Positions 42,072-51,047 of a stretch of DNA of 64,000 nucleotides are shown piece after piece; the first letter of the stretch is position 1, and each line of letters begins with the position of its first letter. A program made the position numbers and the translations under genes. Source of the DNA: Streptomyces qinzhouensis (GTDB taxonomy: Bacteria; Actinomycetota; Actinomycetes; Streptomycetales; Streptomycetaceae); contig NZ_CP042266.1 in NCBI RefSeq assembly GCF_007856155.1, positions 5,332,001 through 5,396,000 on the forward strand, read 5' to 3'. The notes under the pieces were generated by a model, which worked only from the letters and a program-made list of their open reading frames with translations, was not told the DNA's origin and ran no database searches.

Positions 42072-42344
42072 TCTCCCTCTGCCCGGTCCGGACCAGGGCC
42101 ACTTCAGCTCGCGCCGCTCCCGGCCCTCGGGGGCGTAGACGTACATCCAGCCGCGGGGGAGCCCGAGCCGCTTGCCGTATCCGGCGGGCTCGCGGCGGTA
42201 GGCGTGGACGACGGGCGGGCCGCCGCCGTCCTGCGGCACCGGCACCTCGTACCACTTCGGAGGATGCCCGGTCGGCCCGACCAGCACCTCCAGCACCTGC
42301 CCGTCCATCGGTCCCCCGGTGAACGGGGTCTTCTCACTTCTCAC
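42060..42344 (-). CDS. small hypothetical protein ending inside the MITE-like element
   Basis: About 94 residues. Recognisable segments are [33 protein letters not shown], and [20 protein letters not shown] near the end; I recall similar short streptomycete hypotheticals but no function. The last codons GGG CCT GTC TGA are the right terminal repeat of the MITE-like element, so the natural C-terminus may have been altered. The start is uncertain between GTG 42344, ATG 42362 and ATG 42308; 42344 is a compromise that includes the conserved KTPF segment. Confidence 0.6.
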   Translation of the reverse strand: MRSEKTPFTGGPMDGQVLEVLVGPTGHPPKWYEVPVPQDGGGPPVVHAYRREPAGYGKRLGLPRGWMYVYAPEGRERRELKWPWSGPGRGRGPV

Positions 42345-42389
42345 CGCCCCAGTCTGTCCCATGCCCCCGGCCGCGGCCGACGGCCGGGG

Positions 42390-43715
42390 TCAGAGCCGGA
42401 CCCGGTAGACGATCGGGGGGCGGCCCGTCTGCCCCTCCTGGCGCAGCGCGGCGGGGACCGCGACCCCGGCCCGTTCGAGCCGTTTGAGGATGCGGCGGGC
42501 GGTGCGCTGCTGGACGTCGAGGTGCTCGGCGACCAGATGGGCGGTGAGGCCCTCGCCCGGCCCCTCGGCCGCGAGGGCGCGCAGACTGTCCAGGGTCTTG
42601 CGGTTGAGACCGGTCCGGCGGGCCAGCGCGGCGGCCGTGCCGCTCTCCTCCCGGGTACCCGGGGGCGGGGTGTCCTCGGGGCCGATCACGATGTCGACGT
42701 CGTCCTTCGGGCAGATCACCGCGGCCACCGGTCCGACGGCCCGGGCCCGGGCGACCGCGCGGGCGGCCAGCGCCTCCGCCTCGGCGGCCGTCCGGCCCAG
42801 ACCGAAACCGATCCGGACCGCGCCGTGCCGGGCCGCGAGGACGTCGAGGAACGGGAGCCGGGTGAAATTGCCCGTCACCTCCGCCAGGACCCCCTTCGTG
42901 GTGACGACCAGCGGCCGGCCGTCGGGCAGCTCGGCCAGGCTTCCGCCGAGGATCCGCAGCTCCTCGGCGAGGGTACGGGCGGGGGCGCCGGGTGCCGTGC
43001 CGTTCGTGCCGCCGGACCCCGCCGCCGTACGGTCCGTCCCGGCGGTTGCGGGCGGTGCGCCGGCACCGTCCGGTCCGGGTGACACCTCCACGATGCCCAG
43101 CGCCACCCGCGCGTCCTCGCTGTGCACTCCCGCGGTCGCCAGCAGCAGCGCCCGGAGCGTGGCGCGTACGGAGTGGCGCGACGGGAGGAGCCGTACCGTG
43201 TGGAGTTCGTGCTCCAGGAGCCGGTACGCGGACCCGGCACAGGTGACCGCGACCCGGGCCCCCTTGCGGTCCCGGGCGTCGCGATGGAAGTCCGCGAGAT
43301 CGTGGGAGGTCAGCCCCGGCCGGTACGGCAGCACCTGGACGTGCTCGGTGGGCAGCATCGCCTCCGTCAGCGTCTCCACCACCTCGGCGCGGCCGAGCGT
43401 GTCGATGGAGATCCGGGACACGTCATGGCCCAGACGGAGCAGCTCCACCAGCGTCCGCAGCAGGGTCGCCCCGCTGTACGGGACGTACATCGCCGGCCGG
43501 TCCAGCAGCCCGGCCGCCGCCGCGACGGAGTACGGGACGATCCCCGTGAACAGCAGCGCGTCCGACTCGGCCCGGGCCCGGGCGACCGTCCGTTCGGTGT
43601 CGTCCTCGCGCCGGACCGCGTACGGCCGCAGCCGCCGCACCCCGCATTCGGTGCCCGCCACGAGCACCTTGTGCACGAGGTCCTCGGGGCCGATCACGCC
43701 GACCGTCGTCGCCAT
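42390..43715 (-). CDS. winged-helix transcriptional regulator with large sensor-like N-terminal domain
   Basis: 441 residues. The N-terminal ~330 residues form alpha/beta layers (VGVIGPEDLVHKVLVAG, ALLFTGIVPYSVAAAAG, ISIDTLGRAEVVE, ICPKDDVDIVIGPED) that look like a ligand or cofactor-binding sensor; the C-terminal ~80 carry a helix-turn-helix pair (HLDVQQRTARRILKRLERAG). ATG 43715 has GGAGGGAG upstream; the frame runs further only as artefact. I do not recognise its target pathway. Transcribed alone. Confidence 0.65.
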   Translation of the reverse strand: MATTVGVIGPEDLVHKVLVAGTECGVRRLRPYAVRREDDTERTVARARAESDALLFTGIVPYSVAAAAGLLDRPAMYVPYSGATLLRTLVELLRLGHDVSRISIDTLGRAEVVETLTEAMLPTEHVQVLPYRPGLTSHDLADFHRDARDRKGARVAVTCAGSAYRLLEHELHTVRLLPSRHSVRATLRALLLATAGVHSEDARVALGIVEVSPGPDGAGAPPATAGTDRTAAGSGGTNGTAPGAPARTLAEELRILGGSLAELPDGRPLVVTTKGVLAEVTGNFTRLPFLDVLAARHGAVRIGFGLGRTAAEAEALAARAVARARAVGPVAAVICPKDDVDIVIGPEDTPPPGTREESGTAAALARRTGLNRKTLDSLRALAAEGPGEGLTAHLVAEHLDVQQRTARRILKRLERAGVAVPAALRQEGQTGRPPIVYRVRL

Positions 43716-43905
43716 CGGCCGCTCCCTCCGGGCCGTTTCGCCCAAGATAGTGCCCGCTCCCGGCCCGCGGAAAGCGGTTCCCCGGACGCCGGACGGCCCC
43801 GGGGGCGTCAACCTGGGCGCCTCGGTCACTCTTTCGGGCGGCGACGGTTGGATCCTGCTGGGTACGCTGACGGCGACAGGCAGACTCCACCCCATGGGAG
43901 CACTG

Positions 43906-44496
43906 ATGAGCGCTGCACGCGAAGATGCGCAGGACGACAGGTACACATGGCCTCGTCCGCCGGTCGGCGGGTGGACGGCGGACGATCTCGACAGGCTTCC
44001 TGACCTTCCTCCGCATACGGAGCTGATCGACGGGAGCCTTGTCTTCATGAGCCCGCAGGCCGATTTTCATATGGCCACTCTGCGCCTTCTGGAGCACGGT
44101 CTGGTGGCCTGTGCACCGAAGGACCTTTACATCGTCCGTGAGATGACGATCAGGCTCGACCGGCGGAACCGCCCGGAGCCGGATCTCATGGTGGTACCGC
44201 GCAGTGCTCGCAAGACCCGGCGGCAGACCTGGTACGACCCGGAGGTCCTGCTGTTGGCAGTGGAGATCACTTCCCCGGACTCCGAGGAGCGCGACCGCGA
44301 GGTCAAGCCCCTGAAGTACGCCAGGGCAGGCATTCCGCACTACTGGCGGGTGGAGCACATCAACGATGCTCCCGTCGTGTACGTCTATGAACTCGACCCC
44401 GCCAGCCGTACATATGCGGTGACCGGAATTCATCACAAGCAACTCAAGCTGGACCGGCCCTTCGCCATCGACATCGACCTCACCGCGGACGTCTGA
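43906..44496 (+). CDS. Uma2-family (DUF820) endonuclease-like protein
   Basis: 196 residues of the restriction-endonuclease-like Uma2 fold: ELIDGSLVFMSPQADFH, then a core with PEPDLMVV, VLLLAVEITSPDSEERDREVK (the acidic-Glu-x-Thr/Ser motif) and KYARAGIPHYWRV. It is common in streptomycetes and cyanobacteria and of unknown function; nuclease activity is inferred from fold. ATG 43906 is preferred because GGGAG precedes it by 10 nt; ATG 43894 is the alternative. Confidence 0.85.
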   Translation: MSAAREDAQDDRYTWPRPPVGGWTADDLDRLPDLPPHTELIDGSLVFMSPQADFHMATLRLLEHGLVACAPKDLYIVREMTIRLDRRNRPEPDLMVVPRSARKTRRQTWYDPEVLLLAVEITSPDSEERDREVKPLKYARAGIPHYWRVEHINDAPVVYVYELDPASRTYAVTGIHHKQLKLDRPFAIDIDLTADV

Positions 44497-44519
44497 AGGT
44501 CACCGTGCTGCGCCGTCCG

Positions 44520-44996
44520 TCACGGCGCGGGGAACATCCGGGTCAGGGTGAACGCCTCCCGCGTCGGGCCCTCCGTGCGGAGCCGGACCAGCCGCTCCTC
44601 CGCATCGGTGACCGTGGGGCGATAGCCCGCCGGGACCCACCACAGGGTGGTCATCGCCTCCCGGACCCGCGCGAACCACTCATGGCGGCGAGCCAGCAGC
44701 TCGCGATGGGTGCCCTGGTACATAAAGGTCTTCAGAGCCTCATAGTCCCGCCAGACGGACATATTCACGATCAGCCACTCGTCGCCGAAGATCCGGATGC
44801 CGGTCGCGTCGCCGCCCTCGCCGCCCTCGCCGCCCTCTGTGCTCTCTTCGTCCTTCAGCCGCCAGACGAATCCGTCCGAGGACTCGGCCGCGGCGTTCAC
44901 CGGGTCGAGGTTGTCGACGAAGTACTTGAGTTCGGGGGAGTCGAGCGGGAACTTGAGGCGGGCTATGTTCACCTGGGCGAGTTCATACGACGTCAT
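44520..44996 (-). CDS. DUF3291-type monooxygenase-like protein
   Basis: 158 residues: MTSYELAQVNIARLKFPLDSPELKYFVDNLDPVNAAAE and the dimeric alpha-beta barrel segments DEWLIVNMSVWRDYEALKTFMYQGTHREL and TTLWWVPAGYRPTV, matching the DUF3291 family. An acidic GGEGGEGGD loop interrupts the first half (two-fold 9-nt DNA repeat GCCCTCGCC). Cytoplasmic. Start ATG 44996. Confidence 0.85.
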   Translation of the reverse strand: MTSYELAQVNIARLKFPLDSPELKYFVDNLDPVNAAAESSDGFVWRLKDEESTEGGEGGEGGDATGIRIFGDEWLIVNMSVWRDYEALKTFMYQGTHRELLARRHEWFARVREAMTTLWWVPAGYRPTVTDAEERLVRLRTEGPTREAFTLTRMFPAP

Positions 44997-45066
44997 GCTC
45001 CGCACCCTAGGCCGGTGCGCGGCCGACGGGTAGCGGGTATTCACTCGAGCCGGAGGCCGTCCGCCG

Positions 45067-46536
45067 TTACCGCCCGCGGGACGTCTTCAGGGCCGCCGCC
45101 ATCACCGCCCGGGCGATCGGGGCCGCGCTGCCGTTGCCGCTGATCCGGCCGCGGACCGCCTCCGCGTCCTCCACGACCACCGCGACCGCCACCCCCGGCT
45201 GGACCGCGTCGTCGGCCTGGGCCCAGGCGATGAACCAGGCGTAGGGCGTGCCGGTGTTGTCCGGGCCGTGCTGGGCCGTGCCCGTCTTGCCGCCGACGCG
45301 GGCGCCGCGGATCGCCGCGTTCCGGCCGGTGCCGTCCTCCACCACCCGGACCATGAGCCGCTGGAGCCGCTGCGCCGTGACCGGGTTCATCGCCCGGCGG
45401 TACAGGCTCTGGTGATAGCGCCGGACCGGGCGCCCGGCGGTGGTGGTGACCCGGTCCACCAGATACGGCCGCTTCAGTGTGCCGCCGTTGGCTACCGCCG
45501 CCGACACCATCGCCATCTGGAGCGGTGTCGCGGTGGTGTTGAACTGGCCGATCGACGAGAGCGCGAGCTGGTCCACCGACATCCGCCGGTCGAAGGTGGA
45601 GGCCGCCACCGGGGACGGGATCCGCAGCGACCGGTCGTTGAAGCCGAAGTTCTCGGCCGTCCCCAGCACCGCGGGGAGCCCGGCCCGGGCCCCGAGACCG
45701 GCCAGTACCGAATTGCACGACCACTGGATCGCATAGGCCAGTGACGCCCCGCCGCAGCCCTCCGCCGCGTCGGGCAGCCGGGTCCGGGTGCCCGGCAGGA
45801 TGTACGGATCGGGGGTGTCGGTGGGCGCGTCCACATCCCGTACCAGACCCGCGTCCAGCACCGCCGCCGCCGTGACGATCTTGAAGGCGGAGCCGGGGGG
45901 ATACGTCTGCCGGATCGCCCGGTTCAGCATCGGTTCGGCGTCCGCGGCGTTCAGCTCCGTCCAGGCCCTGACGGTCGCCGGGCCGGTGCCCGACAGCACC
46001 CCCGGATCGTACGAAGGGCTGCTGACCAGTGCCAGCACCCGGCCCGTCGACGGCTGGAGCGCCGCGACCGCGCCGCGCCGGCCGGCCAGCCCCCGGAACG
46101 CCGCCTTCTGTACCGCCGGTTCGATCGTGGTGTGCACCCGGCCGCCGGGGCGGCGGGACCGGCTCAGGTCGTTCCAGAGAGGGAACGCGGAGAGCAGCGG
46201 GTCCGCGCCCGACAGCGCCGCGTCCTCCGCGTGTTCGACCAGGGAGGTGCCGTACGTCTGGGACGCGTACCCGGTCACCGGCGCGTACATCGGCCCGTCG
46301 GTGTACGTGCGCTCGTAGCGGAGCTGCTCGCGGGTGTCGCGCGAGCCGGTGACGGTATGCCCCCCGGCGGTGATCTCGCCGCGCGGCTGTGCCCAACGGG
46401 CGATCGGGCCGCGCCGGTTGGCCGGGTTGTCGTCCAGGGCGGGGGATTCGACGATCTGCACCCGGGCCGCGTTGACCAGCAGGGTCGCCAGCAGGACCAG
46501 ACAGAGCGCGGCCGCGCGCCGGATGGTGCGGGTCAC
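45067..46536 (-). CDS. penicillin-binding protein 2-type transpeptidase
   Basis: 489 residues. One membrane anchor (AAALCLVLLATLLVNAA, 8-24), a dimerisation/pedestal region (30-140), and a transpeptidase domain with SxxK Ser216-AFK219, SCN 273-275 and KTG 417-419. It cross-links peptidoglycan outside the membrane. GTG at 46536 overlaps the stop of the SEDS gene (GTGA), so it is the partner of that glycosyltransferase. Length is shorter than the classical FtsI, with no PASTA repeats. A role in spore or lateral wall synthesis is possible. Confidence 0.93.
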   Translation of the reverse strand: MTRTIRRAAALCLVLLATLLVNAARVQIVESPALDDNPANRRGPIARWAQPRGEITAGGHTVTGSRDTREQLRYERTYTDGPMYAPVTGYASQTYGTSLVEHAEDAALSGADPLLSAFPLWNDLSRSRRPGGRVHTTIEPAVQKAAFRGLAGRRGAVAALQPSTGRVLALVSSPSYDPGVLSGTGPATVRAWTELNAADAEPMLNRAIRQTYPPGSAFKIVTAAAVLDAGLVRDVDAPTDTPDPYILPGTRTRLPDAAEGCGGASLAYAIQWSCNSVLAGLGARAGLPAVLGTAENFGFNDRSLRIPSPVAASTFDRRMSVDQLALSSIGQFNTTATPLQMAMVSAAVANGGTLKRPYLVDRVTTTAGRPVRRYHQSLYRRAMNPVTAQRLQRLMVRVVEDGTGRNAAIRGARVGGKTGTAQHGPDNTGTPYAWFIAWAQADDAVQPGVAVAVVVEDAEAVRGRISGNGSAAPIARAVMAAALKTSRGR

Positions 46537-47987
46537 CGCGGTGTCCGCCGGTCCGCCCGGGACTCGTCGAGATTTCCGGCGAGCAGCGGGGAGCGCTCCT
46601 CGGCCGGCGGATCCCCGCCCGGTTCGCCGGGGAGCGGTTCGCGGGCCGCGTCGCTCAGTCTGATCAGCAGCGCCACGATGATCCAGTTGGCGACGGTCGA
46701 GGAACCGCCCTGGGCGAGGAACGGCATCGCCATACCGGTCAGCGGGATCAGCCCGGTCACCCCGCCGGTGATCACGAAGACCTGGAGCGCGACGATGGAC
46801 GCGAGACCGACCGCGAGGAGCCGGCCGAAGTCGTCGCGCAGGCCCAGACCGGCCCGGAAGCCGCGGGCCACCAGCAGGGCGTACAGCAGCACGATCCCGG
46901 TCAGTCCGGTGAGCCCGAGCTCCTCGCCCGCCGTCGCCAGGATGAAATCGGACTTGGTGGCGAAGCCGATCAGGGCGGAGTGCCCGAGGCCGAGCCCGGT
47001 GCCGAGGAGGCCGCCCGCGCCGAAGGAGAACAGCGACTGGGCGAGCTGGCCGGGGCCTTGGCCCGCCCGTACGGACGCGAAGGGGTCGAGCCAGTCGTCG
47101 ACCCGGCCGTGCACATGGGGCTCGACCGTACCCACCGCGTAGGCACCCGCCGCGGCCAGTGCCAGTCCGGCCAGGATCCATCCGGTGCGGCCGGTGGCCA
47201 CGTACAGCATCAGCACGAACAGCCCGAAGAACAGCAGGGACGAACCGAGATCCCGCTCCAGGACGAGAACGCCCACACTGATCAGCCAGACGGTGACGAC
47301 CGGGCTCAGCACCCGGGCGGGCGGCAGTCTGAACCGGCGCAGACCGCGGCCCCGGAACGCCAGGGTGCGGCGGTTGGCGGCCAGATAGGCGGCGAAGAAG
47401 AGCGCCAGCAGGATCTTCGCGAACTCCCCGGGCTGGAAGGAGAGGTCCCCCACTCTGATCCAGATACGGGCGCCGTTCACCGGCGGGAAGAGAACGGGCG
47501 CGACCATCAGGGCGAGGGCGGTGACCACCGAGACGTACGCGTAGCGGGCGAGCAGCCGGTGGTCCGGGAGCAGCGCCACCACCACGATGAACAGCCCCAC
47601 GCCCAGCGTCGACCAGACCAGTTGGGCGGGGGCCGCGGCATCCTCGGCGGTCTCCAGGTCGAGGCGGTAGATCAGCACCAGGCCGAGGCCGTTGAGGAGA
47701 ACCGCGATCGGGAGGATCAGGGGGTCGGCGGCGGGGGCGCGCAGCCGGACCGCGAGATGGGCCAACAGGGCGAGGGTGCCGAGCCCGGCACCGTAACCGA
47801 GGACGTCGGGCGGTACGGCGCCGCCGCGGGCGAGGCCCACGGAGGCGTATCCGTACACCGGGATCAGCACCGCGCCGGTGAGCAGGAGCAGTTCGACACC
47901 GCGCCGCCGCCCGGCGGCCACCGGGGCCCCGGGCCCGGCGGCCGTGCCGGTACCGGGGTCGGTGCCGGGGCCTGCGCTTGCGGTCAT
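46533..47987 (-). CDS. SEDS-family peptidoglycan glycosyltransferase (FtsW/RodA/SpoVE)
   Basis: 484 residues with ten or more membrane helices. SEDS signatures: NGARIWIRVGDLSFQPGEFAK, LERDLGSSLLFF with its conserved Asp, GTGLGLGHS, and the C-terminal GGSSTVANWI-type segment after ATAGEELGLTG. It polymerises lipid II with the class B PBP encoded by the overlapping downstream gene. Gly/Pro/Ala-rich N-terminus. The start at 47987 has only a weak ribosome site. Which SEDS member it is (FtsW, RodA or a sporulation-specific type) cannot be told from the sequence alone. Confidence 0.93.
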   Translation of the reverse strand: MTASAGPGTDPGTGTAAGPGAPVAAGRRRGVELLLLTGAVLIPVYGYASVGLARGGAVPPDVLGYGAGLGTLALLAHLAVRLRAPAADPLILPIAVLLNGLGLVLIYRLDLETAEDAAAPAQLVWSTLGVGLFIVVVALLPDHRLLARYAYVSVVTALALMVAPVLFPPVNGARIWIRVGDLSFQPGEFAKILLALFFAAYLAANRRTLAFRGRGLRRFRLPPARVLSPVVTVWLISVGVLVLERDLGSSLLFFGLFVLMLYVATGRTGWILAGLALAAAGAYAVGTVEPHVHGRVDDWLDPFASVRAGQGPGQLAQSLFSFGAGGLLGTGLGLGHSALIGFATKSDFILATAGEELGLTGLTGIVLLYALLVARGFRAGLGLRDDFGRLLAVGLASIVALQVFVITGGVTGLIPLTGMAMPFLAQGGSSTVANWIIVALLIRLSDAAREPLPGEPGGDPPAEERSPLLAGNLDESRADRRTPR

Positions 47988-48060
47988 GCGGGGCAACGTA
48001 GCAAGCGCGGGGCGTTATGTCCGTTATGCAGGTGCGCGGCGCGTGCGTGGCACGAGCCTG

Positions 48061-48114
48061 GGCACGGGCCTGGGCCTGGGCCTGGGCCTGGGCCTGGGCT
48101 TGGGCTTGGGCTTG
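48061..48114 (+). repeat. hexanucleotide microsatellite (GGGCCT/GGGCTT)n
   Basis: GGGCAC followed by five GGGCCT and three GGGCTT units, in the spacer upstream of the SEDS gene. A reading of the reverse strand gives Gln-Ala dipeptide repeats but no gene is supported. Confidence 0.85.
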
Positions 48115-48263
48115 GTGGAGCGTGGTCGGGCGGGAGCCCTGAGTCGGATACGGCCGGGGCCGGGGCGGTGGGTCGGCCGGCTCGCGGCGCGGGTGCTCGG
48201 AGTTCCGGGCCGGGGGCCGCCCGGCCGTACCGCCGAGCGCGTTACCGGTCGACCGCCTGGGCG

Positions 48264-49655
48264 TTACGGGAGCGTGAGGCGGGCCACGGCACCGCCCGCC
48301 GGGGAGTTGCGGAACGTCAGCGTCGCGCCCAGGACCGACGCCTGGCCCACCGCGATCGTCAGGCCGAGGCCATGGCCCTTCGTGGTGCCCTCGGTACGGA
48401 ACCGCTCCGGGCCGTGGGCGAGCAGATAGCCCGGATAGCCCGGACCGCCGTCCGTGACCGTCACCACCGGACCGTCCACGGTCAGCACCACGGGCGGCGC
48501 GCCGTGCCGGTGCGCGTTGGCCACCAGATTGCCCAGCACCCGCTCCAGCCGCCGCCGGTCCGTCTCCACGGTCGTATCGCACACCACCCGGACCTCCGTG
48601 CCTGGGCCGGCCGCCCGGGCCACCCGCGCGGCCAGTTCGCCCAGGCCGTACACCGCCAGATCGAGCGTCTCCCGGCCCGCGTCCAGCCGGGAGATCTCCA
48701 GCAGATCCTCGGTGAGCGCCCGCATCGCCCGCACCCGGTCCCGCACCAGCTCCGCCGGGCGCCCCTCCGGCAGCAGTTCGGCCGCCGCGGTCAGCCCGGT
48801 CAGCGGGGTCCGCAGCTCGTGCGCCACGTCCGCGGTGAACCGCTGCTCGCTCAGCAGTTTGTGCTGGAGCGACGAGGCCATGGTGTCCAGCGCCCCGGAG
48901 ACCGTGGCCACCTCGTCCTGGGGGCGGGAGGGGTCCTTGGTCCGCGGGTCGCCGACCCGGGCGTCGAGATCACCGGCGCTGATCCGGCGGGCGACCTGGG
49001 CGGTCAGATGCAGCCGCCGGGTGACCCGGGTGACCGCGAACGCGCCCACCAGCAGCGTCACACCGATCGCCAGCCCGGCGGAGCCGAGGATCGCCCGGTC
49101 CAGCGTCGAGATCGTCCGTGCGCTCTGGGTGTAGTCGATCCGGACGGCGATCGTCCGGCCGTCGGCGGGGCCCGCCGCCCACATCGTGGGGCGCTCCTGG
49201 TAGCGGCCGACCATCGTGCCGCGTTCGCCGCGCAGTGCCAGTGCGCGCAGTTCGGCCGGCAGCTCGGCCGGGTCGACGCCGCCGAACTTCGGCAGCGGAT
49301 GCCCGGCCTCGTACGCCTCGGTGACCACCTCCAGCCTGCCCAGCGCCTTCTCCCGGGAGGCGTCCACGGTCTGCCGGGTCACCCCGACGTGCACCAGAAC
49401 GCCGAGCAGGGTGGCGAGGGTGCAGCACATGACCGTGATGAAGAGGGCGGCCTTCCAGGTGAGGGTCGCGGTCCACTGGGGGCGGCGGGTCCAGCGGCGG
49501 GTGCGGCTCCGTGGTCTGCGCGGCAGCGGCAGTGGCAGCGACAGTGGTGCCGGGTCGGGGTGGCCGGCCGGAGCGGCCGGGTGCGGGGCCGTCGGGGACG
49601 ACGGGGACGACGGGCCGGGCACACCGGAACGGGGGCGTCTGATCGGGAGCTTCAC
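48264..49655 (-). CDS. sensor histidine kinase without an adjacent response regulator
   Basis: 463 residues. Pro/Arg-rich cytoplasmic start (1-65), membrane helices at ~69-92 and ~189-208 enclosing a ~95-residue extracytoplasmic sensor, HAMP, HisKA with His279 in DVAHELRTP, N box NLVANAHRHG, and G-boxes in DGGPGYPGY and TKGHGLGLTI. The start GTG overlaps the stop of the lipoprotein gene (GTGA). No response regulator lies nearby. The coupled lipoprotein is probably its extracytoplasmic partner, as in some Streptomyces envelope systems where a lipoprotein damps the kinase. Confidence 0.85.
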   Translation of the reverse strand: MKLPIRRPRSGVPGPSSPSSPTAPHPAAPAGHPDPAPLSLPLPLPRRPRSRTRRWTRRPQWTATLTWKAALFITVMCCTLATLLGVLVHVGVTRQTVDASREKALGRLEVVTEAYEAGHPLPKFGGVDPAELPAELRALALRGERGTMVGRYQERPTMWAAGPADGRTIAVRIDYTQSARTISTLDRAILGSAGLAIGVTLLVGAFAVTRVTRRLHLTAQVARRISAGDLDARVGDPRTKDPSRPQDEVATVSGALDTMASSLQHKLLSEQRFTADVAHELRTPLTGLTAAAELLPEGRPAELVRDRVRAMRALTEDLLEISRLDAGRETLDLAVYGLGELAARVARAAGPGTEVRVVCDTTVETDRRRLERVLGNLVANAHRHGAPPVVLTVDGPVVTVTDGGPGYPGYLLAHGPERFRTEGTTKGHGLGLTIAVGQASVLGATLTFRNSPAGGAVARLTLP

Positions 49656-50524
49656 GGCCGGTTGTCCTCCGTGGTTCCGTCACCCTCGCCGGAGCCCGTC
49701 CCCGTCCCGGTTCCGGTCCCGGTGCCTTCGTCGGAGCCCGCGGCCGACGCCGACGCGGTGATCGAGGCGCCCGGCACCGGTTTGTCGGAGCGCGGTTTGA
49801 CCCGCACGATCTCGTCGCGCGTCGGCAGCATCGCCTGGTGCTGCTCGTCCCAGGACCAGGCCGTCCGGTACTCGTACCCGGGGATACCGGCCGACACGGA
49901 CCGCAGGATGATGTCCCGGCCCGCCACCTCCACGCTCACCAGCTGGTCGGACGTGCCCATGATCCGGGTCAGCACCCGGGGGTCCTTCCGCGCTCCGGGC
50001 ATGAAGACCCGGACCTCCGTCAGCTGGCGGCCCAGCCGCACCCCGATGATCAGCTCCTCCCGGCCGTCGCCGGTCAGATCGCGGTAGTACGGCGTGAGCA
50101 CCGGGCACGCGCCCGGTTTCGGCGCCGCGTTCGTGGCCCCCTTGCCGTTCTTCCCGTCCTTGCGGACGCACGCCGTGAGCCGGTCGGCCAGCAGCTCGGG
50201 CGGGCCGTCCGGGAGGGCGTACGACATGGGGTACGTCCGCGCCTCGGCCCGGACGACGGCGATCGGGTCCATCGCCCGGACCCCGCCGGACGGCACCCGG
50301 ACGCCCGGTATCGGCACCGTGTCGATCTCGCCGTAGTCGTACGGGGGCGCGGTCACCGGCGGCAGATCGGGCCAGAGCCGTACCGGCCCGGTGGCGGTCG
50401 GCGTCGGCCCCGCGCTGCGCAGATCGCCCGCCTCGCCGCAGCCCGACAGCAGCCCGGCCAGTACGGCCGCCGCCCCGGCGAACAGGGCCGGGACGGTCAG
50501 CGGACGACGGGCGCGCGGGCGCAA
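49652..50524 (-). CDS. lipoprotein with FG-GAP/VCBS-like segment
   Basis: 290 residues. Lipobox LLSGC (Cys29) after a hydrophobic segment (PALFAGAAAVLAGLL), so membrane-anchored by lipidation. The body contains VLTPYYRDLTGDGREELIIGVR with the DxTxDGxxE motif of FG-GAP/VCBS repeats, usually ligand or Ca2+ binding, and ends in a GTGTGTG-rich linker coded by short DNA repeats. It overlaps the kinase gene downstream and probably modulates it. Confidence 0.8.
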   Translation of the reverse strand: MRPRARRPLTVPALFAGAAAVLAGLLSGCGEAGDLRSAGPTPTATGPVRLWPDLPPVTAPPYDYGEIDTVPIPGVRVPSGGVRAMDPIAVVRAEARTYPMSYALPDGPPELLADRLTACVRKDGKNGKGATNAAPKPGACPVLTPYYRDLTGDGREELIIGVRLGRQLTEVRVFMPGARKDPRVLTRIMGTSDQLVSVEVAGRDIILRSVSAGIPGYEYRTAWSWDEQHQAMLPTRDEIVRVKPRSDKPVPGASITASASAAGSDEGTGTGTGTGTGSGEGDGTTEDNRP

Positions 50525-50651
50525 GGATCTCCTCGCCGGGCGGGACGGGCGGTGGTTTCCCGTCAGACTGCGGATGGTTTCCCGTCAACCATATGAGATG
50601 TCCGGGACCGCTCCGGCAGCCGTCCGGGCGGAGCCCCGGCGCCGGTACGGG

Positions 50652-51047
50652 TCAGCGCTGGTACGGGTTGCCCGAGGCGCCGGGCTGCCCGGGCCCGCCC
50701 TGCCCGGGCCCGCCCTGCCCGGGACCGCCCTGCCCGGGTCCGCCCTGCGGGAACGGGTTGCCCTGGGCGAAGGGATTGGCCTGCTGCGGACCGTGACCGG
50801 GCGCGGGCGCCGTCGCGGCCTGTGCCTGCAACTGCTCGGCCTGGTCCCCGGAGAGCTGCGACTCCGCCCCGCAGAAGGTGCACTGGGTGCCGTACTTCGT
50901 CGAGACCGGGAACAGCGGCACGAAGAACAGCGTGAACTTCGTGACGCGCTTGCGCAGGGTGTGCGCGGCGGGGTTGCCGCACCGGCCGCAGACCAGCGTC
51001 ACTATCGCGAGCTGGTACAGATATCCCTTGGTACCAAAGATGATCAT
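50652..51047 (-). CDS. zinc-ribbon protein with Gly/Gln/Pro repeats
   Basis: 131 residues. Starts MIIFGTKGYLYQLAIV (the conserved opening of a streptomycete zinc-ribbon family), then CGRCGN and CTFCGAE as two CxxC halves of a zinc ribbon. A hydrophobic stretch (FTLFFVPLFPVS) separates them. The tail has four GGPGQ repeats from a 15-bp DNA repeat. GGAGGA precedes the ATG. Its start overlaps the end of the HEAT-repeat gene (ATGA), so it is co-translated. Function unknown. Confidence 0.8.
   Translation of the reverse strand: MIIFGTKGYLYQLAIVTLVCGRCGNPAAHTLRKRVTKFTLFFVPLFPVSTKYGTQCTFCGAESQLSGDQAEQLQAQAATAPAPGHGPQQANPFAQGNPFPQGGPGQGGPGQGGPGQGGPGQPGASGNPYQR

Noticed and set aside
45067..48582. Extension of the PBP frame to 1,171 codons
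   Set aside because: The extra part overlaps the SEDS gene and a microsatellite; the GTG at 46536 fits the stop-start overlap and family length.
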